A DNA stretch of 64,000 nucleotides from Amphibalanus amphitrite (lineage: Eukaryota > Arthropoda > Thecostraca > Balanomorpha > Balanidae). The stretch's first letter is position 1, and the number at the start of each line of letters is the position of its first letter. The DNA lies in contig NW_024881622.1 in NCBI RefSeq assembly GCF_019059575.1, forward strand, positions 868,001 to 932,000, given 5' to 3'. Positions 1 through 10,247 of this stretch are shown piece after piece. Below the pieces are notes generated by a model. The model was not told the DNA's origin. It was given only the letters and a program-made list of their open reading frames with translations, and searched no databases. The translations under genes and the position numbers were made by a program.

Positions 1-47
1 TATTTTTATTGTTTCTCTGCTAATGAGTTGTACTCTTGTTTTCGCAG

Positions 48-133
48 TCCGACCTGTCCGGTTGTGAAAAGGATGGAGACATTGAGGAGACGATCTTTCG
101 GCTTGAAGCTGACTTCTCAGGAAAAGAAGGAGG
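48..133 (+). CDS. THOC1: THOC1 exon (first in window)
   Basis: Acceptor ttcgcag ends at 47 and donor gtgagt starts at 134. Reads [20 protein letters not shown] onward and ends in phase 2. It is an internal exon; the start codon lies to the left of the window. Confidence 0.85.
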
Positions 134-3100
134 GTGAGTTTTTCTTCTTTCGTTAGTTTGCCATTCTTTTTTGTTTTATTTTTAGCTACTCTTCATTGGC
201 CAGTGATTTGTCGCTAAGTCGTAAACCTTTTTTGTGGGCCACCATTCACACCCTCTCTGTTCCGCAGAGAGAGTGACAAGCGCGCCTGTCTGGACCACGC
301 GCTGCGACTGACCCCGCCTCCCTCCACCCCTCACACCCTCTCTGTCCCGCAGGGAGAGCGACAAGCGCGCCTGTCTGGACCACGCGCTGCGGCGGCGCGT
401 GGCCTCCGTGGCCGAGGAGGCGCCGACCGGTCAGGCCGAGCGGCAGCTGCGCGCCGTGCTGCAGCTGTCGGTGAGGCTGGCCCGCTCCGACCGCTGCTCC
501 CCCACCACCCCGATCGTGCTGCTCTCGGACAGCTTCGACGCGCTGCCGCTGGACGGCGCCCAGGCGCTGTTCGCCTTCGTGGAGGATAATGTGGCCACTT
601 GGAAGGAGGAGATGTTCTTCAACGCCTGCAAGAATAACCTGCTGCGGATGTGCAATGGTGAGTGGATTTCACGTACTTGCTGTGACTGGTTGTTCTCTGT
701 CTGACTTCAAGTCATTATATTCGTAGCCATACTGGGTCCACTGCTGTCATGAATGTATTAGCTGCGATCTCCAGGAACCGTTGGCGACTCCTCACGGTGT
801 GTCTCTGCCGCCTGCCTTCAGATCTGTTGCGGCGCCTGTCGCGCTCACAGAACACTGTCTTCTGTGGCCGCATCCTGCTCTTCCTGGCCAAGTTCTTCCC
901 GCTCTCGGAGCGCAGTGGCCTGAACGTCATCAGTGAGTTCAACCTGGACAACCTGACGGCGTTCGGTGACGGAGACGGCGGAGAGGATGTGGTCGAGATG
1001 ACCGAGGACGGCGAGGAACCCTCGGCGCCCGCGCCGACGGCCGACGCGCCAGATGTGCCCGGGTGAGAGAGGGGGAGTAGGTGGGAGGGTGTTGGTGAAG
1101 GGCTGATCTATTTTAGAGGGAGTTGGAGAAACCGTGGTGGGATGGCCGGGTAAGGGTTATTTTTGCTTATTTGTTCAAACATTTTCTCCTCGGTCTGTGC
1201 AGTTTTCTGTTCGTGTTCTCAATTTAACCGTTCAGCTCCACGTGTGTTTTGCAGCCCGCCGCTGGACTACAACCTCTACCGCAAGTTCTGGGCGCTGCAG
1301 GACTTCTTCAGAAACCCCAACCAGTGCTACTCCAAGGTCCCCTGGAAGGCATTCAACTCGGTACGGTGCCTCCCTTAGTTTCATTAGTATTATTGTTGCC
1401 GGTTCGTACTGGTCATACGCAACACCACCATCTATAGCATGCAGGGTTCTTTCAAAATATTGTATATCGTTTTTCACTCAAACGGAAGAGTTGTGCGGTT
1501 GTCGTGAAAGCGCGAAACGGTTATGATCGAGTAGTGATTCTGAATGCTGGTTCAGTGTAAGCTTATATCATTGCATGTCTGATGCCAAATATGTGTTTGT
1601 GCATTTGCAGTACACTACAGACGTGCTGGCGGCATTCACGGGGTTCAAGCTGGATGAATCTTCTAGCTCACATCTGAGTAAGGTACGTGTAATTCTATCT
1701 AAGCACCTTCCCTGGGAATGGGGCGTTCGATTGCCGAATCAGTTATATACGGAGAGCCACGTGAAGACCTTATCGAATTCTGTTTAGTACCTATAAAATG
1801 TTCATGCTAGCTCTGCCGTCCAAAGCCAAAACACCGTATGGGCCATTTTTTCCGAAATATGTTTTTTGATACCAGGACAATCCATTTTTGACGCTGCGTT
1901 TAGCTGTACCATTTATAGTTTTATATAGATAATTTTTATTATATCCGATAAGGTATTATGGCTTTTGTGTATAAACCACGATTTAGCTACTTGGTTCCAC
2001 CAAAATGCCGGTGTGGAGTGCGATTGTGAAATTACCCAGTTGTTTCAAGTCGTCAACTCATGCCAAAACACCGTATCACAGCGATGTGGTCTTTTGCCTT
2101 GGCGGACGCTGAACCTATGCCACTCTCATGCCACTGTTTCACGTGCGATGCGGTCTTCTGGCTTTGATTTCGAACGAAGTTTCCGACAAAACCAGTGACA
2201 AAAACACCGTATTGACTGATATGCGGTATTTTGGCATCGGTTGGTGTCGGTAACTCTCGATCACCTTGAAATGCCCTCTTTTGGCACGAATGATTCAACG
2301 TGTTTAGGAAATAAGCTACCCAATATGGAATTCATGACAAAATTGACGGCTAATAATGATAACAACATAATTTTTAGAGGAATAATATTTAAAGATGTAA
2401 GCTGTTAGAGCAATACCTGCCAGACTGTCGTGGGGCGAAGTGGCTCAGATGGAGGCTGCTTTGAGTGCAGCCACCTCACTTCAGGCGGGCGGTCCACCTC
2501 ACTTCAGGCAAGGAAGCCAGTGGCGAATATCGAGAGAGGCCGATAGTGAGTGGCTTGACGACGGGGTGACGGTGTCAGTATGATGAAAGAGGTGATGATA
2601 CATACGATTAGGTCTAGCCATGCTTCGTCCCTGGGTTACGGGTCTTACTATTCAACTGAACAGTGTGGCAATGCCTGAGAACACCGGCAGCGTCAGAAAG
2701 GACTGTTATCATGTGGTGTCCGTTTGCATCGTCTGGGACGATGGATGTAGCCGGACGTTGAACTGGTGGAGGTATCTGGTATTTACTTTTTGCTTGCAAC
2801 TTGGGTCTTTCACACAGTCCAAAAGTGGACGCTGATGAATGCTGTTCAGTGTTCAGTGTGCAATCGAACCACCTCACAATCCAGACTGACGCTAAAGTCG
2901 ATCTAACCTGAAAACACCGGCATGGACGCCGATGTCGTAGCCGTGCCAGGTAAGTTAACCCAAAACTGAATCAGAAATCAGTTGTTTTCGGAGCATGTGA
3001 AGGCGGCCGGTGAACGCTTGAATATGCGTGGAACTCAGACTTTCATATAACTAGAAGATGGCAAAACCTGCGTTGCTTCATTTAATTATTTCTAGCGCCT

Positions 3101-6100
3101 CTTTTTCTTGTAGCAAATTTGTAGAAAAACCCGATGTATGCAACAAACATTCGCCCCCTCGCCTGCCTTCAGTCTCCGACTCTCCGGCATCACACATTCT
3201 GCTCTCCCTTTGTAGACTGTGTGAAAGTCCTAAGTTTCAAGCAAAAAAAGTGATACAGCCACGTCCAGATACCTCCACCAGTTCAACGTCCGGCTACACC
3301 CATCGTCCCAGACGATGCAAACGGACACCACATGATAACAGTCCTTTCTGACGCTGCCGGTGTTCTCAGGTATTGCCACACTGTTCAGTTGAGAAGTAAG
3401 ACCCGTAACCCAGGGACGAAGGAGCATGGCTAGACCTAATCGTATGTATCATCACCTCTTTCATCATACTGACACCGTCACCCCGTCGTCAAGCCACTCA
3501 CGATCGGCCTCTCTTCGATATTCGCCACTGGCTTCCTTGCCTGAAGTGAGGTGGACCGCCTGTTTGCTGCACTCACAGCAGCCTCCATCTGAGCCACTTC
3601 CCACACGACAGTCTGGCAGGTATTGCTGAAATGCCTTAGACCCTAAAACATTCCCCTAATAATTCGTGAGTTTTGTCGTGAACTCCATATAGACCCGCCT
3701 ATTTCTATACATGATGCAGCATCGATGATTCTGAATGCTGGCAATTGTCGATGGATCATTTCATCATGTAAACTGCATGCTTCAGCTTAACCGTAACTTG
3801 GAGGTCATCCAAGCCAAAACACCGTATTGGGGCATAAAACGCGATACGGTGTTTTTGCTTCGCGAAAAGGCACAAAATTTACATACAAACCAGGCCAAAA
3901 CACCATATCGAATGCTAAGTAAAATGATAATGATTATTATGAAATTTGAATAAATGTATCAATTCTGCAAGATCAGACAATTCTAATGGTATTTTTCCTA
4001 TCACGGAATGTTGATTCCTTCACATAGAAATCACACCTCAAAGTAACAAAGTTTAAAATCGTTCTCCTGTAAAATTTGAAAAACCTTGGATACTGTGTTT
4101 TGGCTTTGGACGGCAGAGCTAGTAAAATCATCTTTCAGTTTCTGTTATGTAACGATGAAATATGAGCAATAATTAACCTCTAGCGTATATTAGCGGCAGA
4201 TTGCTATCGATGTAGCCATCTCGCTGACCCTGCTCCGTTCTCCCTCGGCAGCTGGAGTCGGACACCCAGGAGTACTTTGCCAAGTACCTGACGTCCCAGA
4301 AGCTGCTGCAGCTGCAGCTCAGCGACTCCATGTTCCGCCGCTTCGTGCTGGTCCAGTTCCTCATCCTGTTCCAGTACCTCGCGTCGCCGGTCAAGTTCAA
4401 AAGGTGAGACGAGGAGTGGTGGGGGACGGTGCTTGGGGCACTACGGGGTTGTAGGCTTCGGGAAACGATCGGCTCGTAATACTTATCAGCGTTACGGTGG
4501 AAGACGAAAAGATCGGAGTACGTTGCAACTTGCAATGCTATATTTAATTACACTCATAGTCCTTGTTTCTATTGTTCTGCTTTCCATCACCAGACTCTGC
4601 CAGCCAACACACGGCACATTCAATCATGTGTTTTTCCAAAGCTCAGCAGTCCGTTGTCTCTCAACTGACCCAGTCTGTCGGCTGGCTGTGTTTCAGCGAG
4701 GGTCAGGTGCTGACGGAGGCTCAGCAGACCTGGCTGCAGGAGACTCAACAGACTGTCTACAGCCTGATCGCGGAAACGCCGCCACACGGCAAACAGTTTG
4801 CTGAAACGATCCGCACCATTCTCAAGGCATGTATGCGCTTCATTTTACCACTGGCTCTAGTGATAAACGGTTTTTTGCCTTAGCGTTAATTGACCTTGAA
4901 GATGTACTATGTTTCCCAGTTTGAATGATAATGTTCATACTTCATACTACGTTAGTGACAGCCGTAACATTGCTGTTGCCTTTTGAGTGGCTATTGTCAG
5001 TCTTAAATGCCCTGGGATATTCATTCTGCGTGAATTAGGTATTGCGGGAATTCGGGCATGATTATCGAGTGTCATGTCCTTACCCCTCCTCTGCCCCCTC
5101 TCGCCTTCAGCGTGAGGAGAGCTGGAACACGTGGAAGAACGACGGCTGTCCGGCGTTCAAACCTCCCGTGGCGCCGGAGGAGAAGGCGGAACCGGCGGCG
5201 GACCGGGCTGCCGGCCGGCCCGCGCCCCGCCGCAGACAGAAACGGAAAGTCGGCGACGTGCTGAGGACCGCAGAGGCCAAGAAGAAATTCCTGATGGGAC
5301 AGTGAGTGCGGGAGAATGGGGAGGGAGAGGCACTTGGTTGGGATTGGCGTGGTGCTGGTGGACTAAGAGTCTAAGAAGCTTTGAAGATTGTCTTGTTGGT
5401 TGTCTGTATACTTCAGGAAAAGCATTAAAGGTGGCGGGCATTCCGTAAGCTTGCATTTCTTTACTTATTCAAAAAAGTTGTTTTTAGTTGATGTCTGTTG
5501 TTTGGCGTACGCCCTCGGTAAATGTCATACTGGTACCATTCTGACGGGTTTCCGTCTCCATCGCCTGACAGCCCGGAGCTAACCCGTCTCTGGAACGTCT
5601 GCCCTGACAACATGGAGGCGTGCAAGTCGACCAAGCGCGACTTCCTGCCGGCGCTGGACACGTTCTTTGACGAGGCCATCACCCAGATGGACCCGGCCAG
5701 CTGCGTGGAGGAACAGTACAAGTGAATGAGGGAGAGAAATATAAGGCGCAGCGGTTATGACAATAATACAGGAGGGAGGGCTCAGAAGCCAGTGAGAATA
5801 GCGTGGAAACGTCACGATGGTATATTTATGTTTGGAAATTGAGATAATGCATTGTTACCATAAGACAGAGTAGTACAAAATACCCTACTCGTTGCCATTC
5901 ATACAAAATGCACCGGGCGAAAATATACAAAAGCGCGCATACTTGGAACACACATGCTTGTTTTCATCGTTGGCTATGTCGTCTCACAGCTTGGCTTCCG
6001 ACATCCCTCCTGACATCCCACTTCGTTATCTGCAGGGTGATCAACAACGGCGACTACGGGTGGCGCGCGCTGCGTCTGCTGGCGCGCCGCTCGCCGCACT

Positions 6101-7197
6101 TTTTTGCGGCGGCCCAGAAGATCCCCAACTCGCTGCCCGACTACTTGGACACAATCCTGAAGAAGGTGGCCAGCGACATACCGTGGGTGCTCGGGGATGG
6201 GACAGAGTTGTATCTGGTATCGGGAGCTGTTAGGGACAGGGCCGACTGGTATCAGGTCTAGGGAAGCTGCTTCATGAACAACATAGAGCTCTAACTTAGA
6301 GGCCCGCTGCTAAAAATAGACTAACCTGAGATAGAAAGTAAAGTCCTGGCGGCTAGAATAGTGAGTGTAGCGAGGAACTCGCCACAAACCCCTGCCTTGC
6401 CCTAGAGGAGCCCGTCTTCCCTGACCCTCCGAGTCTCCTTCGTTTTTAATCCGCTGACTCTCCCCTCTCCCCGTGTGCAGAAGTTCAGCGGCAGTGCCGG
6501 CGGCCCGGGCGGTGAGCCGGCCGCTGCTGCGGCCGAGGAGGCCGTAGCGGAGGGCGGAGCGGAGGCCGAGGAGCTCCGCGCCGCAGAGGAGGCCTCTGAG
6601 GAGGCGCCGGCCGCACGCCGCGTGCACCCCGTCACCGAGGCGCTCACTCAGAAGATCGCCGCCGGTCTGGGTGCGGAGTGGGAGCGGCTGGCCTCCAAAC
6701 TGGGCTTCCAGTCCGATGAGGTAAGTATCGTCCGTGGGCGGGGGAGGTGGAGAGATGGGTGGGAAGTGGAGGACGGAGAGTGGAGATGGATGGATAAATA
6801 GTGTGAAGAATTGGTGAGTCGAGGATACGGAAAGAACGAAAATATCGTTGATTTTCTTGGTTCGTGGAACTGGAGGCCATGGTGAGATATGAGGGGTAAC
6901 CGATCAATTTAAGACACCCGAAAGGGCTTGCCCGTGATTTTGTACCGTGCCGAACCCCATCAGGTTGACCAGTACCACGTCTTTCTTCCCCAGGTGGACT
7001 ACTTTATCAGCGAGCAGAGCACGCCGGAGGCGCGAGCAGCGATGATGTTCCGCCAGTGGCTGGACAACGAGCGTGAGGAGGCCACGCAGGAAGAGCTGCT
7101 GTACGCCCTGGAGGCCGTCAAGCTGGACACCCGGGTGCGTCACCTGTTCGACCCGGAGGTGCGCGGAGACGAGGAGCCACCGCCGGCCGAGAGCTAG
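48..7197 (+). CDS. THOC1: THO complex subunit 1 (THOC1/HPR1), 5'-partial gene, 12 exons
   Basis: Nuclear subunit of the THO/TREX complex, which packages nascent mRNA and couples transcription elongation to export. Twelve exons join in consistent phase to about 671 residues; the human protein is 657, so only the first few dozen N-terminal residues are off the window. Diagnostic blocks matching animal THOC1 are [15 protein letters not shown] (exons 2-3), [19 protein letters not shown] (exon 4), [17 protein letters not shown] (exon 9) and [17 protein letters not shown] (exon 10). Exons 11-12 form the C-terminal death domain, with [23 protein letters not shown] at its start. A basic stretch in exon 8 may be a nuclear localisation signal. 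Intron 5 is expanded by a nested transposon, and intron 7 uses a GC donor. The stop is TAG at 7195-7197. Identity is very secure from homology; individual junctions are read by eye. Confidence 0.97.
353..657 (+). CDS. THOC1: THOC1 exon 2
   Basis: Acceptor cccgcag ends at 352 and donor gtgagt starts at 658. Encodes [15 protein letters not shown] through [20 protein letters not shown] and LLRMCN, matching the human block FVEKNVATWK...NYLLRMCN. The acceptor and exon start are duplicated 85 bp upstream; this downstream copy is the one that keeps the frame. Confidence 0.93.
822..1062 (+). CDS. THOC1: THOC1 exon 3
   Basis: Acceptor ccttcag ends at 821 and donor gtgaga starts at 1063. Encodes [20 protein letters not shown] and [10 protein letters not shown], nearly identical to human, then an acidic, Ala/Pro-rich linker. 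Confidence 0.95.
1255..1360 (+). CDS. THOC1: THOC1 exon 4
   Basis: Acceptor ttgcag, donor gtacgg. Encodes [20 protein letters not shown] and ends at AFNS in phase 0. This is one of the most conserved THOC1 blocks. Confidence 0.95.
1611..1682 (+). CDS. THOC1: THOC1 exon 5
   Basis: Acceptor ttgcag, donor gtacgt. Exactly 24 codons, [20 protein letters not shown] onward, corresponding to human EEVLAVFKSYKLDDTQ. It precedes the transposon-bearing intron 5. Confidence 0.9.
1807..4122. mobile_element. Inverted-repeat DNA element with repeated CCAAAACACCGTAT motif
   Basis: Bases 1807-1839 are the reverse complement of 4090-4122 with one mismatch, forming 33-bp terminal inverted repeats. The motif CCAAAACACCGTAT or a close variant recurs inside in both orientations, near 1826, 2063, 2201, 2221 (inverted), 3824, 3844 (inverted), 3895 and 4090 (inverted). 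Such subterminal motifs are typical of transposase-binding sites. No transposase ORF is visible, so it is probably non-autonomous. A clear target duplication was not found. Confidence 0.7.
2409..3627. mobile_element. Foldback element with about 415-bp inverted arms (nested)
   Basis: Bases 2409 to about 2826 are a diverged reverse complement of about 3212-3627; both ends begin AGCAATACCTGCCAGACTG. The arms pair over roughly 415 bp with small indels, including a short internal duplication in the left arm. The centre has no coding signal. It sits inside the 1807-4122 element, as a nested insertion or as its core. Confidence 0.7.
4252..4403 (+). CDS. THOC1: THOC1 exon 6
   Basis: Acceptor cctcggcag, donor gtgaga. 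Encodes [20 protein letters not shown] and FLILFQYL, matching human VYFAKFLTSEKLMDLQLSDS. Ends in phase 2. Confidence 0.95.
4697..4826 (+). CDS. THOC1: THOC1 exon 7 (followed by a GC donor)
   Basis: Acceptor gtttcag. Encodes [20 protein letters not shown] and [19 protein letters not shown]. The exon must end at AAG in phase 0 to join exon 8, and the donor there is GCATGT rather than GT. The nearby GTATGC at 4831 gives a stop codon after joining. Confidence 0.88.
5111..5301 (+). CDS. THOC1: THOC1 exon 8
   Basis: Acceptor cttcag, donor gtgagt. Starts [16 protein letters not shown] (human ENWNSWKNEGCPSF). It then carries a basic, low-complexity stretch with RRRQKRK and AKKKF that may act as a nuclear localisation signal. 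Confidence 0.93.
5572..5721 (+). CDS. THOC1: THOC1 exon 9
   Basis: Acceptor ctgacag, donor gtgaat. Encodes [20 protein letters not shown] and [11 protein letters not shown], matching human [18 protein letters not shown]. Ends in phase 2. Confidence 0.95.
6036..6182 (+). CDS. THOC1: THOC1 exon 10
   Basis: Acceptor ctgcag. Encodes [20 protein letters not shown] and [17 protein letters not shown]. The donor is taken as gtgggt at 6183 (phase 2), because VASDIP aligns with human LAKELP. An alternative donor at 6166 (phase 0) is possible. Confidence 0.88.
6489..6720 (+). CDS. THOC1: THOC1 exon 11 (death-domain start)
   Basis: Donor gtaagt starts at 6721. The start is ambiguous: an AG at 6487-6488 fits the phase-2 donor of exon 10, while the better-looking acceptor ending at 6480 would need the 6166 donor. 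Encodes an Ala/Glu-rich linker, then [20 protein letters not shown] and [12 protein letters not shown], the first helices of the death domain. Confidence 0.82.
6994..7197 (+). CDS. THOC1: THOC1 exon 12 (terminal)
   Basis: Acceptor ttccccag. Encodes [20 protein letters not shown] and [20 protein letters not shown], the rest of the death domain, and ends at TAG 7195-7197. Confidence 0.94.
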   Translation: MDYFISEQSTPEARAAMMFRQWLDNEREEATQEELLYALEAVKLDTRVRHLFDPEVRGDEEPPPAES

Positions 7198-7440
7198 CCG
7201 AGGAACTCACCCGAGGATGACACACATTAGTGGTGGGGAGGGAAATATCCACTCAGCTAGAGGTGGTGAAATTCACCAGCTGCTGTCGGCTGTATGTTGG
7301 GTAGCCGCCAGGCAGACGCCGATGCCCACTAGCTATCGCCGTCGCCTACTAGCTAACGCCGGTAGCTGCTAGCCTATGGAGCGATACGGTACGTCATGCG
7401 ATGGCTAACCATCAATAAACTGAGTTGTGCCACACGGACC
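7198..7440 (+). terminator. THOC1 3'UTR with poly(A) signal
   Basis: AATAAA at 7414-7419 follows the THOC1 stop by about 217 nt. A GT-containing stretch lies shortly downstream. The exact cleavage site is not determinable from sequence alone. Confidence 0.7.
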
Positions 7441-8490
7441 ATGATCCGGCCTGGCACCGGTCGAGCACGGTCAGCATGAGCCTTGAATGTGAGATACGCA
7501 CCTCGTTCTGTCATGGGACTGAGGGTTTGGACTCTGGACGGCTGGGCGGCATTGGACTGAATGGACGGCTGAAAGGAGAATGCGATGCAGACCTAATGGG
7601 AGTTGACTGAACTACCGATGTTATCATAAATTGCGCTCAGTGGACTGATTCGAGAGGTGGCCTGGCCACGCTGACTGGCCAACCTGTTTGTTCATCGTAG
7701 TTTTGACATTGACTCTCACATCACTTCTCACTGTCACTATCTCACTGTCACTCTCCACGCTAGGAGCCGACTGAAATCGTCGGCTTCGAAACGCCTCACG
7801 AATTTTGTGGCACGTTTAGGTGCCGGCCTGTGCTGTGCCCCGATGTTTGCTGGATCTCGCTACAATCATCGAGCTATGAACAGGGAGTCGTTTTAAGGTT
7901 CTGTCAAGCCGTGCGTCACAATGTACAAAAATACATTTGTTGGCCTGTCTGTGATCGAAAAGTTTGGGAGTGGTATTTGTGCGTTATGGATGTGAAAATG
8001 GTTTGCTGTATCGTATTGACTGACAAGGACCATATGACACGACAATGAACTTGGTACAGCTTTAAAACGATGGTGCTACGCTACGTTCAGAAACGGGGTA
8101 GAGCGACGCTCACACCGTTTGAACTTGGTTTAGACATGGTAGACCTTGAAAATGGATGGCGTAAGCGTGGTCCTCCGTTCCGTCGTTTCCATCCTCAGGA
8201 TAGTCAAATCCTTCTCTTCATCCACGCTTTGAATGGACGGGCAACTTTGTTACATCTGGGTAGCCCCACCTCAGGGGCGGGCCCGTAGCCGGGAGCGGTG
8301 ATCGTCAAGACTTGGTTACTTGTCCTTGAGATTGGCTCAGCCCCGTCGGGTCACCAGGGTGCCCACCAAAACCAATATCTCCTAATTCCTGGCGCCCTTC
8401 CTGCTTTATCTCTGAAATGGTCTAATTAGACCCAACGAGCGTAACCCAACAGCAGGAAAGCTTTATTCTGGATTCCGGTACTTTTTCTCG
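7441..8490. other. Intergenic region, THOC1 to WDR83OS
   Basis: I see no gene here. It contains a short stretch of repeated cactgtcact words near 7725-7755. ORFs are short and lack splice context or recognisable protein. Confidence 0.5.
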
Positions 8491-8496
8491 CGAACG

Positions 8497-8621
8497 TATA
8501 AAGAAAACACTTCATATGGTAGCGAACTGAACTTCCGCTTCCAAATCATTTCGTGAGCAGAAGAGGCGCAGTTGATACGTTTGTGGCATACACAGAAAAT
8601 CTGCTGGACGCGGTGTTCGAG
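8497..8621 (+). promoter_or_regulatory. Candidate WDR83OS promoter (TATA) and 5'UTR exon
   Basis: TATAAA at 8497-8502 is followed by about 95 nt that could be a non-coding first exon, ending at 8621 with a good donor (GAG|GTGCGT). The WDR83OS coding exon has an acceptor-like ctcag ending at 11015, seven bases before its ATG, so an upstream 5'UTR exon is expected. The pairing is inference. Confidence 0.35.
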
Positions 8622-9175
8622 GTGCGTATATTTTTTTATTTATTTGTTTTTTTCTCACTATTTTGAATTTTTACAATCATATGCACCTTCCTAATTGACC
8701 AGAGAAGATATTGATGCGCTTTTGTGTTGCTTTGGCTTGTCAAAAAGTGTTTGGAAAGGTATGCAATGTCAGTTTTAAACTCAAACTGAAGTCCGGTGTA
8801 ATGCTTATGTTGTAAATTTTGTGCATATTTTCACATTAAATCAATATTTCCATTATTTATTGATGAATTTGATCACTGATGTTAGGTTCAATGCACAAAG
8901 CTCAGAGGTTATTTAACAAATTAATGGCAGCCAATCGTGGGCTGGATAAACGGCAACCGCCTGTAGTTTTGTTTTACCTACCCGATTTTGCCTTCAGCCC
9001 TCCATAATTTGTTCCCCACCATATTGTCTTGCACTTAGGGTAATTTTGATTTATTTATTGCTGAATAATGAACAGCCATAACCTGAAGTTGTCAAGTAAC
9101 ATAATTAAGTTGTTTTAATCCTTAGGTGTTGTTTTTATCCGCTGGGACTGAGAGCGTGAGATGATGTCTTTCTTT

Positions 9176-9280
9176 GCTCGTTAAAGTACTTGGTCTGTAT
9201 AGCTCAGAGGTAGAGCATTGGAGCGCTAATCCAAAGGCCCGGGGTTCGAGTCCCCGTACAGCCCAAATTCTTTAACGAGC
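9176..9280. repeat. Extended inverted repeat enclosing the tRNA-like sequence
   Basis: GCTCGTTAAAG at 9176-9186 is the exact reverse complement of 9270-9280. Together with the acceptor arm it makes a nearly continuous stem of about 24 bp with three mismatches, and the tRNA-like body is its loop. Confidence 0.75.
9193..9264 (+). tRNA. tRNA-like sequence, probable pseudogene or SINE head
   Basis: Folds as a class I cloverleaf: acceptor arm with 6 of 7 pairs, D arm GCTC/GAGC, anticodon stem TTGGA/TCCAA, and T arm CGGGG/CCCCG with TTCGAGT. Box A (TAGCTCAGAGG) and box B (GGTTCGAGTCC) match the Pol III consensus. The anticodon by position is GCT (Ser), but the loop GCGCTAA has C where U33 is invariant, and there is no long variable arm as a serine tRNA would have. 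It is therefore unlikely to be a normal tRNA-Ser. Confidence 0.55.
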
Positions 9281-10247
9281 TTGCAAAATGACTGATGTCA
9301 TCACTGTCTACCGTGGAAGCCGTATGGCTACCCAAGGCCCTAAATACAAGGTTGCACGGACTTATTTCTACTAAACCTACCAGAATATAGTTTCACGGTT
9401 GATTATTTAAATAATTATTCAATCAAAATTTCTTTATTATTATCTCGTAATCATTTATAAGCAATTTTATAAATCAACTTTCAATTTGCTTGCCTTTTAC
9501 TAGCAAAATAAATTTTCTAGTATTGGGTCAACATAGTGGTGTAGCAGTAGGAACCACATCTGGCAAAACCCCAATGCCTACATACAGCAGAAAAGCAGCC
9601 ACCAGGTGTCGCCACAGTCGCCACTTGGTCGCCACACAGATGTCGCGCGCGTCGCCAATCGCCACACTACCGATTTCCATAAGGACGCATGTGTACGGAT
9701 ATGTATAGGAAAGTCGCCCTTAAGGATTACGCTTACATCCTTTGCTTATGAGGTCGGTGGTTGGAAATTGGGAGGGGCTCAGCTACTTTCGACCACGGAT
9801 ATGCCTTTATCACATGATGAGGAACATGCTGATAAGCGTTTTATGCGTCATAACAGCACAAAAGTATTTTTAATCATTTTTCAAAAATAGCCGTTCTGCC
9901 CTATCTTTCAGTGCAAGGTGCCGTCGGTCATCCCCGACGTGACGTCACGCAGGGAATTTGCCAGATTTTCCTACTAGACTTCGACACCCCCTGTGGCTAC
10001 CCATCTACGCTGGAGTACGAAAAACATCATCTAAGTTGTTTTAAATTTAAAATTACTTTTACATACCTACCTGCATATCAATGTAGCAAAAGTAAAATTT
10101 CATAATCTGTTTATGAACAGAAATCAGTTGATGAGCTAAGAGATTGTCAACAGTAATACATAGATAGACAGAATAAACAGCCACAGGTAGTGTGCCAGAT
10201 GATGGAACATTTCAAATAATGTTTGGGATAGGTAAAAGCAGTCAGCA
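9281..10247. other. AT-rich putative intron or intergenic DNA
   Basis: I see nothing gene-like. Short ORFs have no homology signal and no plausible splice sites in phase with WDR83OS. Confidence 0.4.

Larger units (their letters stand above)
1683..4251 (+). other. THOC1 intron 5, filled by a transposon
   Basis: A 2.57-kb intron that is much longer than the other introns of this gene. Nearly all of it (1807-4122) is accounted for by the inverted-repeat element listed separately. No coding exon is needed between exons 5 and 6: phase and homology run straight across. Confidence 0.85.

Noticed and set aside
4831..4836. GTATGC as the THOC1 exon 7 donor instead of the GC donor
   Set aside because: Joining there to exon 8 gives a stop codon at once, and no alternative AG restores the conserved frame.
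9193..9264. Functional tRNA-Ser(GCT)
   Set aside because: The anticodon by position is GCT, but U33 is missing and serine tRNAs need a long variable arm, absent here. One acceptor mismatch is also present.
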